A DNA stretch of 64,000 bases from Eriocheir sinensis (taxonomy: Eukaryota; Arthropoda; Malacostraca; Decapoda; Varunidae), in assembly GCF_024679095.1 (NCBI RefSeq), contig NC_066528.1, forward strand, positions 16,764,540 to 16,828,539, read 5' to 3'. The notes under the pieces are model-generated. The model saw only the letters and a list, made by a program, of their open reading frames with translations, was not told the origin of the DNA and made no database searches. This document shows, one piece after another, positions 34,510 to 47,115 of this stretch. Position 1 is the first letter of the stretch. The number at the start of each line of letters is the position of its first letter. The position numbers and the translations under genes were made by a program.

Positions 34510-34960
34510 TTTTAATTCTGGAAAGGAAACAGCTCGAGGGAAAAAAGAAAAACAATAATGAAAAAAAGTTGTAAGAAAAAAAGCGCTAACCGCTATTCCC
34601 ACAAAGACAAGTAATGAGCGGCCAAAAGCGAGGTCACTTTCGGGAGGAGAGGCGTCCTGATACACTCCTCTTGAAAGAATACAAGTCAGAGGCAGGAGGA
34701 AATATAGACGAAGGATGAAAGAGTGAAGATGCTGGTTAACTCTTGCATAAGGGGTTTGGACAGAATAGGGATGAGCATGAGTAGAAAGTCGCGTACAGCG
34801 TGGCCGCGGGAGGAGGGGACGCAGTTAGCAAGTTCAGAAGAGCAGTCAGCATGAAAATATCGATAGAAGACAGAGAGGCAACATGGCGGCGGATTTTAAA
34901 AGGTATGAGAAGGAGAGCTGATGAGACAAAGAGCAGACTTAGTATTTTGATCAGTAGATG
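34510..34960 (-). mobile_element. Jockey-like LINE 3' end, minus strand
   Basis: It is collinear with the element at 47655-48045: tail GGAAACAGCTCGAGGG, GAGGCGTCCTGATAC, GGCAGGAGGAAATA, TTGCATAAGGGGTTTGGACA, GAGTAGAAAGTCGCG and AGAGCAGTCAGCATG. About 30 bp present in the 47.8-kb copy, including the KLWNN-coding part, is deleted here. Confidence 0.75.
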
Positions 34961-35011
34961 TCTCCTTATCTACCTGTCTTATCTATCTGTCTAGCTCTCT
35001 ACCTGCCTGCC

Positions 35012-35012
35012 T

Positions 35013-35056
<44 letters not shown>
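35012..35056. repeat. (GT)n microsatellite
   Basis: About 21 GT units. Confidence 0.95.
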
Positions 35057-35058
<2 letters not shown>

Positions 35059-35590
35059 CTCCTTCTCATTTCGTCACCCCTTGACCATAACCCCTTCCCC
35101 CGCGGCCCAAGGAGAGGTTATACCATATGCAACTCGTGCCGCCCCGCTCGCTACCCTCATCACCAGTCCAGCGTTGCCAGATACTCGTATACTCAGAACA
35201 TCGCAATCAGTTTCAGGACACAAAACTATCGTACCCTCACCAATAACGCTTCCCGATTAGAGTTACTGCCAAAACCGTTATATATTGGGGCTTTTCTGCA
35301 ATAGTTATGGGTGAGAAACTTGGAAATATTGTGCTGTGTGAAAATCTGGTAACATCGACCGCCATAGCCAGCCACAGGTCGTATTCTTAAGCCCTTCAGC
35401 ACCCAAACCGACGTTGCCAGATTGTCGTACTCAGCCGCTTATACTTCCCGACTTCCTACCCCAAAATGTTTCTTCTGGGCTCCAATAACGAAACTTATTT
35501 ATAGTTATCGTTAAAAAAAAGTTAGATTCTGATGTTTCTTGGCAATAGTTAGGCGTCAGAAACCGGTAAATACTATGCTCTGAGTACGAT
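35057..35590. other. Non-coding stretch, nothing recognised
   Basis: Mixed sequence grading into R1-derived repeats. The segment GTTGCCAGAT occurs twice (about 35172 and 35412), hinting at an older duplication. Confidence 0.45.
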
Positions 35591-35594
35591 AATC

Positions 35595-36600
35595 TAGCAA
35601 CGGTGACCCAAACTCCCCTATTTGTCAAGGCTTTCGTACGAGCTTTGAAGATTTCCCAGAGTAGTTCTGTGGCCCTGGTGGTGGTCTGACCCTTCTTCTG
35701 TACCATGAACGTAAGAAAGACTCATTGCAACCCAAACTCCCCTATTTGTCAAGGCTTTCGTACGAGTTTTGAAGATTTCCCAGAGTAGTTCTGTGGCCCT
35801 GGTGGTGGTTTGACCCTTCTTCTGTACCATGAACGTAAGAAAGACTCATTGCAACCCAAACTCCCCTATTTGTCAAGGCTTTCGTACGAGTTTTGAAGAT
35901 TTCCCAGAGTAGTTCTGTGGCCCTGGTGGTGGTTTGACCCTTCTTCTGTACCATGAATGTAAGAAAGACTCATTACAACCCGATTAACCTCCTGTTCAGC
36001 CCTTGGAAATAGTATATGTGACAAGGCTTTCGTTCGAGTTTTGAAGATTTCCCAGGGTAGTTCTGTGGCCCTGGTGGTGGTTTGACCCTTCTTCTGTACC
36101 ATGAACGTAAGAAAGACTCATTGCAACACGAACTCCCCTATTTGTCAAGGCTTTCGTACGAGTTTTGAAGATTTCCCAGGGTAGTTCTGTGGCCCTGGTG
36201 GTGGTTTGACACTTCTTCTCTACCATGAATGTAAGAAAGACTCATTACAACCCGATCAACCTCCTGTTCAGCCCTTGGAAATAGTATATGTGACAAGGCT
36301 TTCATTCGAGTTTTGAAGATTTCCCAGGGTAGTTCTGTGGCCCTGGTGGTGGTTTGACCCTTCTTCTCTACCATGAATGTAAGAAAGACTCATTACAACC
36401 CGATTAACCTCCTGTTCAGCCCTTGGAAATAGTATATGTGTCAAGGCTTTCGTACGAGTTTTGAAGATTTCCCAGGGTAGTTCTGTGGCCCTGGTGGTGG
36501 TTTGACACTTCTTCTCTACCATGAATGTAAGAAAGACTCATTACAGCCCGATTAACCTCCTGTTCAGCCTTCGGAAATAGGAGATCTGGGAGGAGGAGGT
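35595..36600 (+). repeat. R1-derived tandem array with 124-bp and 148-bp units
   Basis: Seven or more units share TTTGAAGATTTCCCAGAGTA, TTCTGTGGCCCTGGTGGTGG and TACCATGAACGTAAGAAAG. Successive spacings are 124, 124, 148, 124, 148 and 148 bp. The long form has an extra 24 bp around CCTCCTGTTCAGCCCTTGG. Minus-strand frames starting MVQKKGQTTTRA recur, but 124 is not a multiple of 3, so frames rotate between units. Confidence 0.95.
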
Positions 36601-36699
36601 GTCTGAGAGTATCGGCCCAGACTTGCCGGCGTGGTGTTTGCTGGACTCACGCCAATACTGGAGCTTGGACTGGTGGACTGGAGCCGCGGAGTGACTTAA

Positions 36700-37110
36700 G
36701 AGCTCACACACACACATTTGATAAGGCTCTCGTAGGAGTTGTGGGTATTTCCATGGGTAGATTTATGACCCTGGTGGTAATATGACAAAGCTCCTGTACC
36801 ATAAACGTGAAAAAACACTCATGGGAACCTTTCTAATAACCTTTGTGGCATTTGTGAATATTTGTTTTGAGAGGAGGGAGCGTCTGAGAATACCACCCTT
36901 AAACATGGTCGTATTCTTAAACATTTCTGCTCTCAATTACACATATTTGACAAGGCTTTCCTAGGGGTACTTTTATGACCCTGGTGGTAGTTTGACACTT
37001 ATTCTGTACCATGAACCTAGAAAAAGACTTATTAGAACTAGACTGACTTTCCTTTTGGCCTCTAGAAGTTGTTGATGTGAGAGCCTTCCGGAAGCATCTG
37101 AAAATATCGA
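36700..37110 (+). repeat. Two further dispersed repeat R1 copies
   Basis: GATTTATGACCCTGGTGGTA at about 36761 and CTTTTATGACCCTGGTGGTA at about 36970, each with the flanking R1 modules. Confidence 0.75.
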
Positions 37111-37127
37111 CCTGTGTTTGCCGCGTC

Positions 37128-37780
37128 GAGGAGTGAATGCGTGGGTGCGGGAGAGCGTTGATTCTGTCTATAGTGCTTCACAAACTCGGTAAGGCTGAAT
37201 GCGTGGGTGCGGGGGAGCGTTGATTCTGTCTATACTACTTCACAAACTCGGTAAGGCTGAATGCGTGGGTGCGGGGGAGCGTTGATTCTGTCTATACTAC
37301 TTCACAAACTTGGTAAGGCTGAATGCGTGGGTGCGGGGGAGCGTTGATTCTGTCTATACTACTTCACAAACTTGGTAAGGCTGAATGCGTGGGTGCGGGG
37401 GAGCGTTGATTCTGTCTATACTACTTCACAAACTTGGTAAGGTTGAATGCGTGGGTGCGGGGGAGCGTTGATTCTGTCTATACTACTTCACAAACTTGGT
37501 AAGGCTGAAAGCGTGGGTGCGGGGGAGCGTTGATTCTGTCTATACTACTTCACAAACTTGGTAAGGCTGAATGCGTGGGTGCGGGGGAGCGTTGATTCTG
37601 TCTATAGTGCTTCACAAACTTGGTAAGGCTGAATGCGTGGGTGCGGGGGAGCGTTGATTCTGTCTATACTACTTCACAAACTTGGTAAGGCTGAATGCGT
37701 GGGTGCGGGGGAGCGTTGATTCTGTCTATAGTGCTTCACAAACTTGGTAAGGCTGAATGCGTGGGTGCGGGGGAGCGTGT
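37128..37780 (+). repeat. 62-bp satellite, about 10.5 copies
   Basis: The unit reads GAATGCGTGGGTGCGGGGGA, then GCGTTGATTCTGTCTATA, then a CTTCACAAACTTGGTAAGG block. Copies differ at only a few sites (TACTAC/TAGTGC, CTCGG/CTTGG). Each unit ends in a GGTAAG that resembles a 5' splice site. Confidence 0.95.
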
Positions 37781-38258
37781 GGCATGAGCACTTCCACTTC
37801 GATATACTGAAGTCCGGCTTTTGATCGTCTTTACTGGTTCACCGACAAATCTAAGGTCCGCTAAGCACAGAGAGGCAGTGCAGTGGCGGCAGCGCTGCTC
37901 ATCCCTCACTAACAAACTTGTTAGTCACGGTCTGGCCTCACCTTTACATATTCACTGTTTCGTTTTATCTTCTGGCGGTCTTTAGTCCACCTACGAACTA
38001 TAATATGTGGTCTATAAACTTGTATATACCTGTGACAGTCATTGAAAGGCGCGGTACAAAACCCTCTCTCAGTACATGTCTGTGTTTGGTCATCGAGTCT
38101 GCTCATAAAGCCTCCTGCAAAGCAGCGCCCTTGGACGAGCGGCGGGGCGGGGAGCTGCTTCGCCGCAGTGCGTGGGGCACTCAGGGGGCCTCGCAAGCGG
38201 GCGTGTCGGTGAGCCCACGCCACACGTCCCGAGACAGCAGTAACGGTGAGGGGTCATT

Positions 38259-38260
<2 letters not shown>
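37781..38260. other. Unique-looking stretch, no recognised gene
   Basis: It is GC-rich from about 38100 with short open frames on both strands. No domain is identified. Confidence 0.4.

Positions 38261-38308
<48 letters not shown>
38260..38308. repeat. (CA)n microsatellite
   Basis: About 23 CA units. Confidence 0.95.
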
Positions 38309-38309
<1 letters not shown>

Positions 38310-38364
38310 CCTTCCCGCCTACAGGCACAAGACGCGTCCCTCAGGCAGTGCGGTGAACGGCTCC

Positions 38365-38985
38365 GGCTGATTCACACGACCGGTTTTGGTCCCGACAGGC
38401 CGCCGGCTTGACGCCGTCAAGATTTCTTAAGTTCTCTTCGATTTACGACGATCCGATTTGGATCACAAATCTGGCTGTAAAACCCGTGATGTATTTACCA
38501 CTGAGATCTGGATCATCGTGAACTGGGTGATCCGGATCATGATCCGCCTGATCCGGATCATGACCTGGGTGAACCAGGTTCGGAGGTGGGTTCTAGCAGA
38601 CGGCACCCGTGGCCCAGCTCCCTTCTCATGATCTATGAAGAGTATGCGCCCCAAGAACGCCTCCCGTAGTGAACGAGGAGCAGGTGATAAGGTATTAACG
38701 TTGCAGAAATGCTAATCCAGGCTCTAGAGATGCAGAACAGTGGTGATGAACAACAAAACTGTTGGATAAGTGCGGCCACTCGCGGCATTCACGGGTCCTG
38801 CGCCGCCACGGCCTGCCTCTGCCTCCGGGCGTTCCGTTTTCGCAGAGCTAATCCAGATCAGATTCAATGACCAGTGAACTAGAGCAGACCAGTGTTCTGA
38901 ACAGAAGAGGTCTTTACACGCTTACACGAGGTCTTTACATGCTCACCCGACCGTGTGCACGGTTACATTATGTGTGAAGTATTAA
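38365..38985. other. Region with GATC-palindrome cluster, possible MITE
   Basis: TGATCCGGATCA (a perfect 12-bp palindrome) occurs twice at 38528-38565, with further GATC sites nearby. The ends CACACGACCG (about 38375) and ACCGTGTGCACGG (about 38949) weakly suggest inverted ends. No gene is recognised. Confidence 0.3.
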
Positions 38986-39083
38986 GAAGTCTTGAGTGCG
39001 TCCAGCAGCGGAATGCCTGTCGGAGCCACGAGGAGCCGTGTGCGTCGGCCTTCAATTTTAGCCACACAGATCTGTGACGCCCC

Positions 39084-39188
<105 letters not shown>

Positions 39189-39507
39189 ATTCGAGCAATG
39201 CAGCAAAGTTGCTTTCTCTTGCAAACTTCCTAACATAGTAAGCGCCGATTCCAAAGGTTGCCAGACTGTACCAGGGTAGGCCTGGCCGCCACTGTAGCCT
39301 GTTGCGCCACCGATGCCGGGGTCTGGGACTGGGAGGCCCACTTTTGTGCATCATATGACTCAGCACGATGGCACATTATCATTGATCCTTGAGCGTGGTC
39401 ATGACCGTACCTATCCTAGGTACGATTAATCAGTACAAGGCCGCGGCGTGTGGAGCCGCGTCGATAACCCAACACTCCGTGCACTCGGCCACCGCACAGT
39501 TAGCAAC

Positions 39508-40566
39508 ATGACGCAGCCCTCGACGCACACTGTCCACCTCTTCACCCTCGTGAGTGGGTTTGACGAAGCCATCTCCCGCAGGCTGCCGGGGACGAAGGTG
39601 GTCAACGTTCACACCACCGACCAGGGCTACGACGGACAGATTTTTGACAAATTATCGAAGAGAGCAACAGATGAAGAACTGGACCTCGTCGCCGACGCAG
39701 AAATACTGCTGGTAAACCCGTTTATGTTCACTCCGATACTGAAACGTAAGGGCCTGGACTTCTTCAAGAGGCTGCGGTGGGTGCACAGCACGGCGGTGGG
39801 CGTCGACAACTTGGTGAAAGAATTAGGGTCTGAGCCGCCCTTCGTTGTGACCCGCAGCACCGACGCCGCCGCGCCGGCCCTCATGGCCGAGCACGTGGTG
39901 GGCCAGATCCTGTGCCACGAGCGCGGCTGGCGCCCCATCTACCTGAAGCAGCTGAGCAAGGACTGCCGCGGCTGGGGCCACTTCCAGGAGTACCGCGGCC
40001 TGGCGCAGCTGACGGTGGGCGTGATGGGCGTCGGCAACATGGGCCGCGCCACGGCCGGGGCGCTCAAGGGCTTCGGCTGCCGCGTGCTCGGCCTGGCCAG
40101 GGTGCCGCGCGGCGCCCCCGCGGCGGTGCCCGGCGTGGACCGGCTGTGGTACGGGCGGGAGGGCCTCCCCGCCTTCCTGCAGGAGTGTGACTACGTGGTC
40201 AACACGCTGCCCTCCACGCCCGCCACGCGCGGCCTGCTGGGCGGCGACGTGCTCAGCGGGGCCGCCAGGAGGCCGGTGCTGGTCAACGTGGGGCGCGGGG
40301 ACGTCATCAGCGAGGCAGACCTCCTGAGGGCGCTGGGGCAGGGCTGGCTCTCCGCCGCGCTGCTCGACTGCACGGAGAGGGAGCCGCCCGCCGAGGACAG
40401 CCCCCTCTGGACACACCCGCGGGTCGTCATGACGCCCCACACGTCCACTGGCTCCAGCAACGACCTCAAGTGCGAATCCATCGCCGAAGACTTCTGTGAC
40501 AACTTTGCCAAGTTCCTCGCCGGGCAGCCGCTCGCCGGGCAGGTGGACTGGCGGGCCGGCTACTGA
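39508..40566 (+). CDS. D-isomer-specific 2-hydroxyacid dehydrogenase, copy D
   Basis: An intact 352-codon ORF and the most divergent of the array. The N-terminal catalytic half (1-113) differs from copies B and C at roughly a quarter to a third of residues, for example KLSKRATDEELDLVADAE and VNPFMFTPILKRKG. Residues 114-313 are nearly identical to them: GVGNMG at 174-179, Arg263 in NVGRGD, Glu292 in EREPP, His311 in MTPHTS. Residues 315-332 diverge again and the last 20 are shared. The ATG has A at -3. The reaction is expected to be NAD(P)H-dependent reduction of a 2-oxoacid such as glyoxylate or hydroxypyruvate. No organelle signal is obvious. An AATAAA lies 379 nt after the stop. Confidence 0.87.
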   Translation: MTQPSTHTVHLFTLVSGFDEAISRRLPGTKVVNVHTTDQGYDGQIFDKLSKRATDEELDLVADAEILLVNPFMFTPILKRKGLDFFKRLRWVHSTAVGVDNLVKELGSEPPFVVTRSTDAAAPALMAEHVVGQILCHERGWRPIYLKQLSKDCRGWGHFQEYRGLAQLTVGVMGVGNMGRATAGALKGFGCRVLGLARVPRGAPAAVPGVDRLWYGREGLPAFLQECDYVVNTLPSTPATRGLLGGDVLSGAARRPVLVNVGRGDVISEADLLRALGQGWLSAALLDCTEREPPAEDSPLWTHPRVVMTPHTSTGSSNDLKCESIAEDFCDNFAKFLAGQPLAGQVDWRAGY

Positions 40567-40944
40567 GGCGCGGGCGCAGCAATGATTTCACATTACAAAT
40601 TTTCTCCTCCATCTTGCATTCTCCTGATAGCATATGAAACCATGAAAACCTAAAAACCAGAAAAAAAACAGCCGCATTAAGTGAAACAAAAGGCACACAC
40701 TATATATAGCCCCAAATCTTTGGGGTGGAACGCTCCATAACCAACCCTCTTGTTGAGGCAGCCACGACACCGACGAGCCTCAAGGCCAACACTGGCGCCG
40801 CGAACACTGCGCCAGCCTTACCCCACACAAGCTAATGTAAGATGTTTTGCCCTGCTGTATAGCGTATGTTGTGTAAGATAATATGCCGTGCTGTAATACT
40901 GTGCCGTGCTGTACAATGTATGTAGTGGTACAATGCTGACGGCA

Positions 40945-40950
40945 AATAAA
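40945..40950 (+). promoter_or_regulatory. Poly(A) signal AATAAA, copy D
   Basis: GGCAAATAAATGATAC is the orthologous position to the signals of copies A and C, followed by a T/G-richer stretch. Confidence 0.5.
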
Positions 40951-41024
40951 TGATACTTTCCTTCACGGTTAGTTTACACCAGGCGCCCTCATCAACAACA
41001 CTTTTCTTGATTGGGTGAGTGTTT

Positions 41025-41026
<2 letters not shown>

Positions 41027-41096
<70 letters not shown>

Positions 41097-41097
41097 G
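41027..41097. repeat. (AAT)n microsatellite
   Basis: About 23 AAT units. Confidence 0.95.
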
Positions 41098-41239
41098 TAT
41101 AGATGTACGGGTCAGTAAAGTAGCTGGAACAAATCTGGTCACCCATTCGTGGTAATTCAGTGTCATTGGCAAGCCTGTGACCGGGAGTGGCTGGCGCCCG
41201 GCGACTGTTCCTATGAAGTCACCATGACGGACGGTGCTC

Positions 41240-41440
41240 GGGCGTGGGCGGGGGGGAGGTGGAGGAGTCAAGGTAAGGAGAGAGAAAGAACGGGAAGAGT
41301 GGTACGGGGGCATGGGCGAGGAGGGGGGGAGGGGGGGGGGAGGAGGGAGTCAAGGTAAGGGGGAGAGAAAGAACGGGAAGACTGGTACGGGGGCATGGGC
41401 GAGGAGGGGGGGAGGGGGAGGGGGGGTATGCCCGGACGCT
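41240..41440 (+). repeat. G-rich duplicated block, about 100-bp period
   Basis: GAGTCAAGGTAAGG, AGAGAAAGAACGGGAAGA and GGTACGGGGGCATGGGCGAG occur twice, separated by runs of G. Confidence 0.85.
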
Positions 41441-41476
41441 ACCACTTGCTGATTAGGGGGACATGAAGGTGAGGTA

Positions 41477-41516
<40 letters not shown>

Positions 41517-41634
41517 CACAGCGTCTTAACCATGCACACGTAAGTACTCGGTTGTTATACTTGTACTTGTAAATACTTATACTGAATTAGTCGATGCGTT
41601 CCCCTGCGAAGAAATGCCACGCCGGACAGCCTCC

Positions 41635-41805
41635 ATACAAGACATTAGAGGACAGTTTTCTTTTCTCTTTTACATTAAGGAAGGCAGCTCAAGGGTAGAA
41701 AAAAAAAATAAAAAATAAAAATATATATGAAATCCCATAACACTTTTTTTTCTTTTTTACATCAAGGGAGGCAGCTCAAGGGAGAAAAAAACAGTAATAA
41801 ATAGG
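41635..41805 (-). mobile_element. Two LINE 3'-tail copies, minus strand
   Basis: TTTACATTAAGGAAGGCAGC, TCAAGGGTAGAAAAA, then the same module again at 41755-41790, each with poly-A. Confidence 0.6.
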
Positions 41806-42190
41806 CCTACCGGACGCTGCAATAGTTGAGATATGAACCGGAAATCCCTTATCAAAACCCGTGAAAAAAAAAAAAGTCGTAATCTCAATCGCCGTATAGA
41901 GAATCACACTCTCCCTCTTCCCGTACATCCAACCAACGAGTTCAAACCTGGTCGCTTATATCTGAAACCATGCTGAGTATCGGAAATTATAGTTATCAGT
42001 AGAAACATGATAAAGTTGTCACCGATATTTGGGGGGATCTTACCAGCCACTTGGAAAAGGAGGAGGAGGAGGAGGAGGAGGTGTAAGCTATCAGTAGTCG
42101 GTTGGATAAGACAGCGAGGATGATAGTATACGTAACATCACCTGGCCGCCACCTGTTGCTGAGTGTAGTGATGTTATACCAGAGGGTGAA
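41806..42190. other. Non-coding stretch, nothing recognised
   Basis: Includes a (GGA)n tract at about 42057-42080. Confidence 0.45.
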
Positions 42191-42229
42191 GTTAAATATG
42201 GCATGTAAGCAGAATCATAAAAGTAGGCT

Positions 42230-43030
42230 TAAGTAAACATATGAATTACCTATATAAGTTTTTTTTCTTGAGTTTTCGTAAGGTGGAACACGAATATCAA
42301 AGAAGGACAGCAGTTCGCAATATCGTCCGGCATGTTGAATTATCTTTGCTGTGAATGGATAGGAGAGATGAATTACCCATATAAGTTTTTTCTTCAGTTT
42401 TCGTAAGGTGGAACACAAATTTCAAAGAAGGAAAGCAGTTTGTAATATCGCCCTGCAAGTTGAATTACCTTTGCTGTGAATGGATAGGAGAGATGAATTA
42501 CCTATATAAGTTTTTTTTCTTTAGTTTTCGTAAGGTGGAACACGAATATCAAAGAAGGAAAGAAGTTCGCAATATCGTCCGGCATGTTGAATTATCTTTG
42601 CTGTGAATTGATAGGAGAGATGAATTACCTATATAAGTTGTTTTAATTTAGTTTCGTAAGGTGGAACGCAAATATCAAAGAAGGACAGCAGTTCGCAATA
42701 TCGTCCGGCAAGTTGAATGATCTTTGCTGTGAATGGATAGGAGAGATGAATTACCTATATAAGTTGTTTTTCCTTTAGATTTCGTAAGGTGGAACACGAA
42801 TATCTACGAAGGAAAGCAGTTCGCAATATCGTCCGGCAAGTTGAATTATCTTTGCTGTGAATTAAATTTTTTCTTCAGTTTTCGTAAGGTGGAACACGAA
42901 TATCAAAGAAGGAAGGCAGTTCGCAATATCGTCCGGCAAGTTGAATTATCTTTGCTGTGAATTGATAGGGACGTCAAAAAGGAAAGCAGTTCGCAATATC
43001 GTCCGGCAAGTTGAATTATCTTTGCCGTCA
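42230..43030 (+). repeat. About 126-bp tandem repeat, 6-7 copies
   Basis: GATGAATTACCTATATAAGT, TTTTCGTAAGGTGGAACACG, AGCAGTTCGCAATATCGTCC and GTTGAATTATCTTTGCTGTG recur. The last two copies are shortened. Confidence 0.95.
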
Positions 43031-43269
43031 TTATAGTTTTCATAAGACGGAATAAAAAACACAGATATAAAAACAATTCGTGAAGCTCATGAGAAACAGT
43101 GCATATGGTCCTCAGGGTCGCATGTCTCTTCGGCACCGACAAAGACAGAGAGACAAATAGTTAGCGACCGATTATTTAAACGTCATATCAGTCTTCATTT
43201 AAGCAACAATGTGTCTGATGTATCTTTTCTAACCCGTTTTTCAAGGCGTGTTTAGTAAGTTTAATTGAT

Positions 43270-43460
43270 TTTTTCCCACCACTTTCAATGACAAGTTTTT
43301 TTTTTTATGTCTATGCGAATATTTAAAGTACATATGTAATTTTTAATATGTATGAAACTGTAATTGTAACTTTAGTTGTAATGATTCAGTGTGTATAATT
43401 ATTGCTAATGTCTTTCTGTGGTCAATAAACTATCTATCTATCTATCTATCTATCTATATA
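43270..43460 (+). mobile_element. Probable LINE 3' end with (CTAT)n tail
   Basis: AT-rich sequence ends in GTGGTCAATAAACTATCTAT and a (CTAT)n run to about 43458. AATAAA at 43424-43429 followed directly by a short tandem tail is typical of CR1/L2-like non-LTR retrotransposons. No ORF is preserved. Confidence 0.5.
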
Positions 43461-43479
43461 ATTAACTGTGAAAATCCAT

Positions 43480-43905
43480 ACCTTCTAACTCCGTCGTAAA
43501 AGTGGGGGTGAAAAGCCAGTCTAACCACAAACTCGTTAATAAATAAGTAAGAAAAATCTACAGAAATTCATAACCAAAAAACAAATTCGACACTTCTATT
43601 TAACTCCGTCCCCCCTAAAAAAAATGGAAGCAAAAATCTGTTAATGAATAAGTAATAAAATGCTAAAGAAATTCATAACCAAAACACATATTCGACACTT
43701 CTATTTAACTCAGTTCCCCCTAAAAATATGGAAGCAAAATACCTGTTAATAAATAAGTAGACTAATAAAAGGCTAAAGAAATTCATAACCAAAACAAATT
43801 CAGCACTTCTATTTAACTCCGTCCCCCTTAAAAAATTAATAAGCGAAAAACAAATCCAACACTTCATTTAACTCCGTCCCCCCTAAAAATATGGAAACAA
43901 AAACC
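43480..43905 (+). repeat. About 105-bp tandem repeat, about 4 copies
   Basis: TTTAACTCCGTCCCCCCTAA, AATATGGAAGCAAAA and AAAGAAATTCATAACCAAAA recur. Confidence 0.9.
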
Positions 43906-44520
43906 CAAACTGACCCAAATAACGTAATAAATACTAATACGAGGATGATGGTGTTAAGGGGGGGTTGCCTTAAAATTAAAACATATACATTTACTTGTTC
44001 TTGAGATGAATAAATAAGAGTTAGGATGTTGTTTTAAGTTAGGGGATGTTAGTTGAGAGAAGAAGAATGGTTTAATGGAAGAGGTACTGAAAGAAAATGG
44101 GGTTAGAGTTGCCGGGGGTGATGTTAAGGGGGGCTACTCTAAAATTAAGGGAAATGGGGTCAGGGTTGCCTTAAAAAAGAATTAGGTAAAAGAAATATAC
44201 TAGCAAAAACACAATTCCAGTACTTTTAACTAGCTCAAAAATAAAAAATAAACCACCACCAAATCAACTCCATAACTTAATACATCGAAATACAACGTTA
44301 AACATACCTTACATAAACCAAAAAAACAGACCACATTCCTCACTACATCCAAGTACATTTTTAAAAGAGTTCAAGTCCTCCAAAGGCAATTATACTCTTA
44401 CTGATAACACGCCACTATCATCTTCAACGTTCCGATAATGACCTGCAGACCAGACAGCGCACAGGCGTTTGCCAATCACACGGAATGGACCACCGCTGCC
44501 AGGCGTATAACTTGACCTTA
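43906..44520. other. Non-coding stretch, nothing recognised
   Basis: It contains two partial copies of a GGGGGTTGCCTTAAAATTAA-like segment but no gene. Confidence 0.45.
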
Positions 44521-44534
44521 ATGACACCGGACGA

Positions 44535-46035
<1,501 letters not shown>

Positions 46036-46269
46036 TAACCATTCTTAAAAACACAGTGAACGCCAAGTGAACGTCTTATAACATTTCAAAACACATGAAC
46101 CACTAAAACTCAAAGCCTGAAAATATACGACAAAGAAAGCCAAGTTGTGCGTCTCTTAAAAGGTGAAGGAAAAACCGTTCTTAAAATACAGGTTCAGGAG
46201 TCAGGCATGGCAAGGTAGATATGACAGGGTTTTAAACACGTAAAAGACTGTATCTCAAAGGCTCCTCTT

Positions 46270-47115
46270 AGTTTTCGATTTTTGTCTCCTTTTCCATCCC
46301 CTCCTCTTCCTCTTTAACCATTTTCTCCTTCTCTTCCTCTTTCTTGCAGTGAACTTTGAGGATGTTATTGTTATTGAGACGATATCTTCTCTCTTCCTTT
46401 CCCTCCTCCTCTTGGATATCGATTTTTTTCTCATTTTCCATCTCCTCCTCTTCCTCTTTAACCATTTTCTCCTTCTCTTCCTCTTTCTTGCAGTGAACTT
46501 TGAGGATGTTATTGTTATTGAGACGATATCTTCTCTCTTCCTTTCCCTCCTCCTCTTAGATATCGATTTTTGTCTCTTTTTCCATCTCCTCCTCTTCCTC
46601 TTTTACCATTTTCTCCTTCTCTTCCTCTTTCTTGGGGTGAACCTTGAGGATGTTATTGTTATTGAGACGATATCTTCTCTCTTCCTTTCCCTCCTCCTCT
46701 TGGATATCGATTTTTTTCTCATTTTCTATCTCCTCCTCTTCCTCTTTTACCATTTTCTCCTTCTCTTCCTCTTTCTTGGGGTGAACCTTGAGGATGTTAT
46801 TGTTATTGAGACGATATCTTCTCTCTTCCTTTCCCTCCTCCTCTTAGATATCGATTTTTGTCTCTTTTTCCATCTCCTCCTCTTCCTCTTTTACCATTTT
46901 CTCCTTCTCTTCCTCTTTCTTGCAGTGAACTTTGAGGATGTTATTGTTATTGAGACGATATTTTCTCTCTTCCTTTCCCTCCTCCTCTTAGATATCGATT
47001 TTTTTTCTCCTTTTCGAACTCCTCCTCTTCCTCTTTTACCATTTTCTCCTTCTCTTCCTCTTTCTTGGGGTGAACCTTGCTCTGAGGATGTTATTGTTAT
47101 TGAGACGATAGTTCA
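46270..47115 (+). repeat. 144-bp tandem repeat, about 6 copies, two alternating types
   Basis: The unit holds CATCTCCTCCTCTTCCTCTT, CCATTTTCTCCTTCTCTTCC, GAACTTTGAGGATGTTATTG and TATTGAGACGATATCTTCTC. The period is exactly 144 (48 codons), so one plus-strand frame stays open over the whole array. That frame has no Met, only an NFEDVIVIET/Leu-Phe-rich translation. Junction variants alternate between CTTGCAGTGAAC (46347, 46491, about 46923) and CTTGGGGTGAAC. Confidence 0.95.

Larger units (their letters stand above)
39440..41025 (+). repeat. Dehydrogenase duplication unit D
   Basis: Homology to the other units starts sharply at GCCGCGGCGTGTGG (39440) and continues past the stop, through the AATAAA block, to about 41000 (CTTCACGGTTAGTTTACACC). 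It lies about 18 kb from unit C. Because homology extends beyond the poly(A) site, this is a DNA-level duplicate and not a retrocopy. Confidence 0.8.

Noticed and set aside
35431..36522. Family of minus-strand ORFs starting MVQKKGQTTTRA
   Set aside because: They arise from a 124/148-bp tandem repeat; the 124-bp steps shift the frame between units and each ORF is cut by the next unit.
39440..41025. Copy D as a processed retrocopy
   Set aside because: Homology continues past the stop, through the poly(A) signal and into downstream sequence, and there is no A-tail or target duplication.
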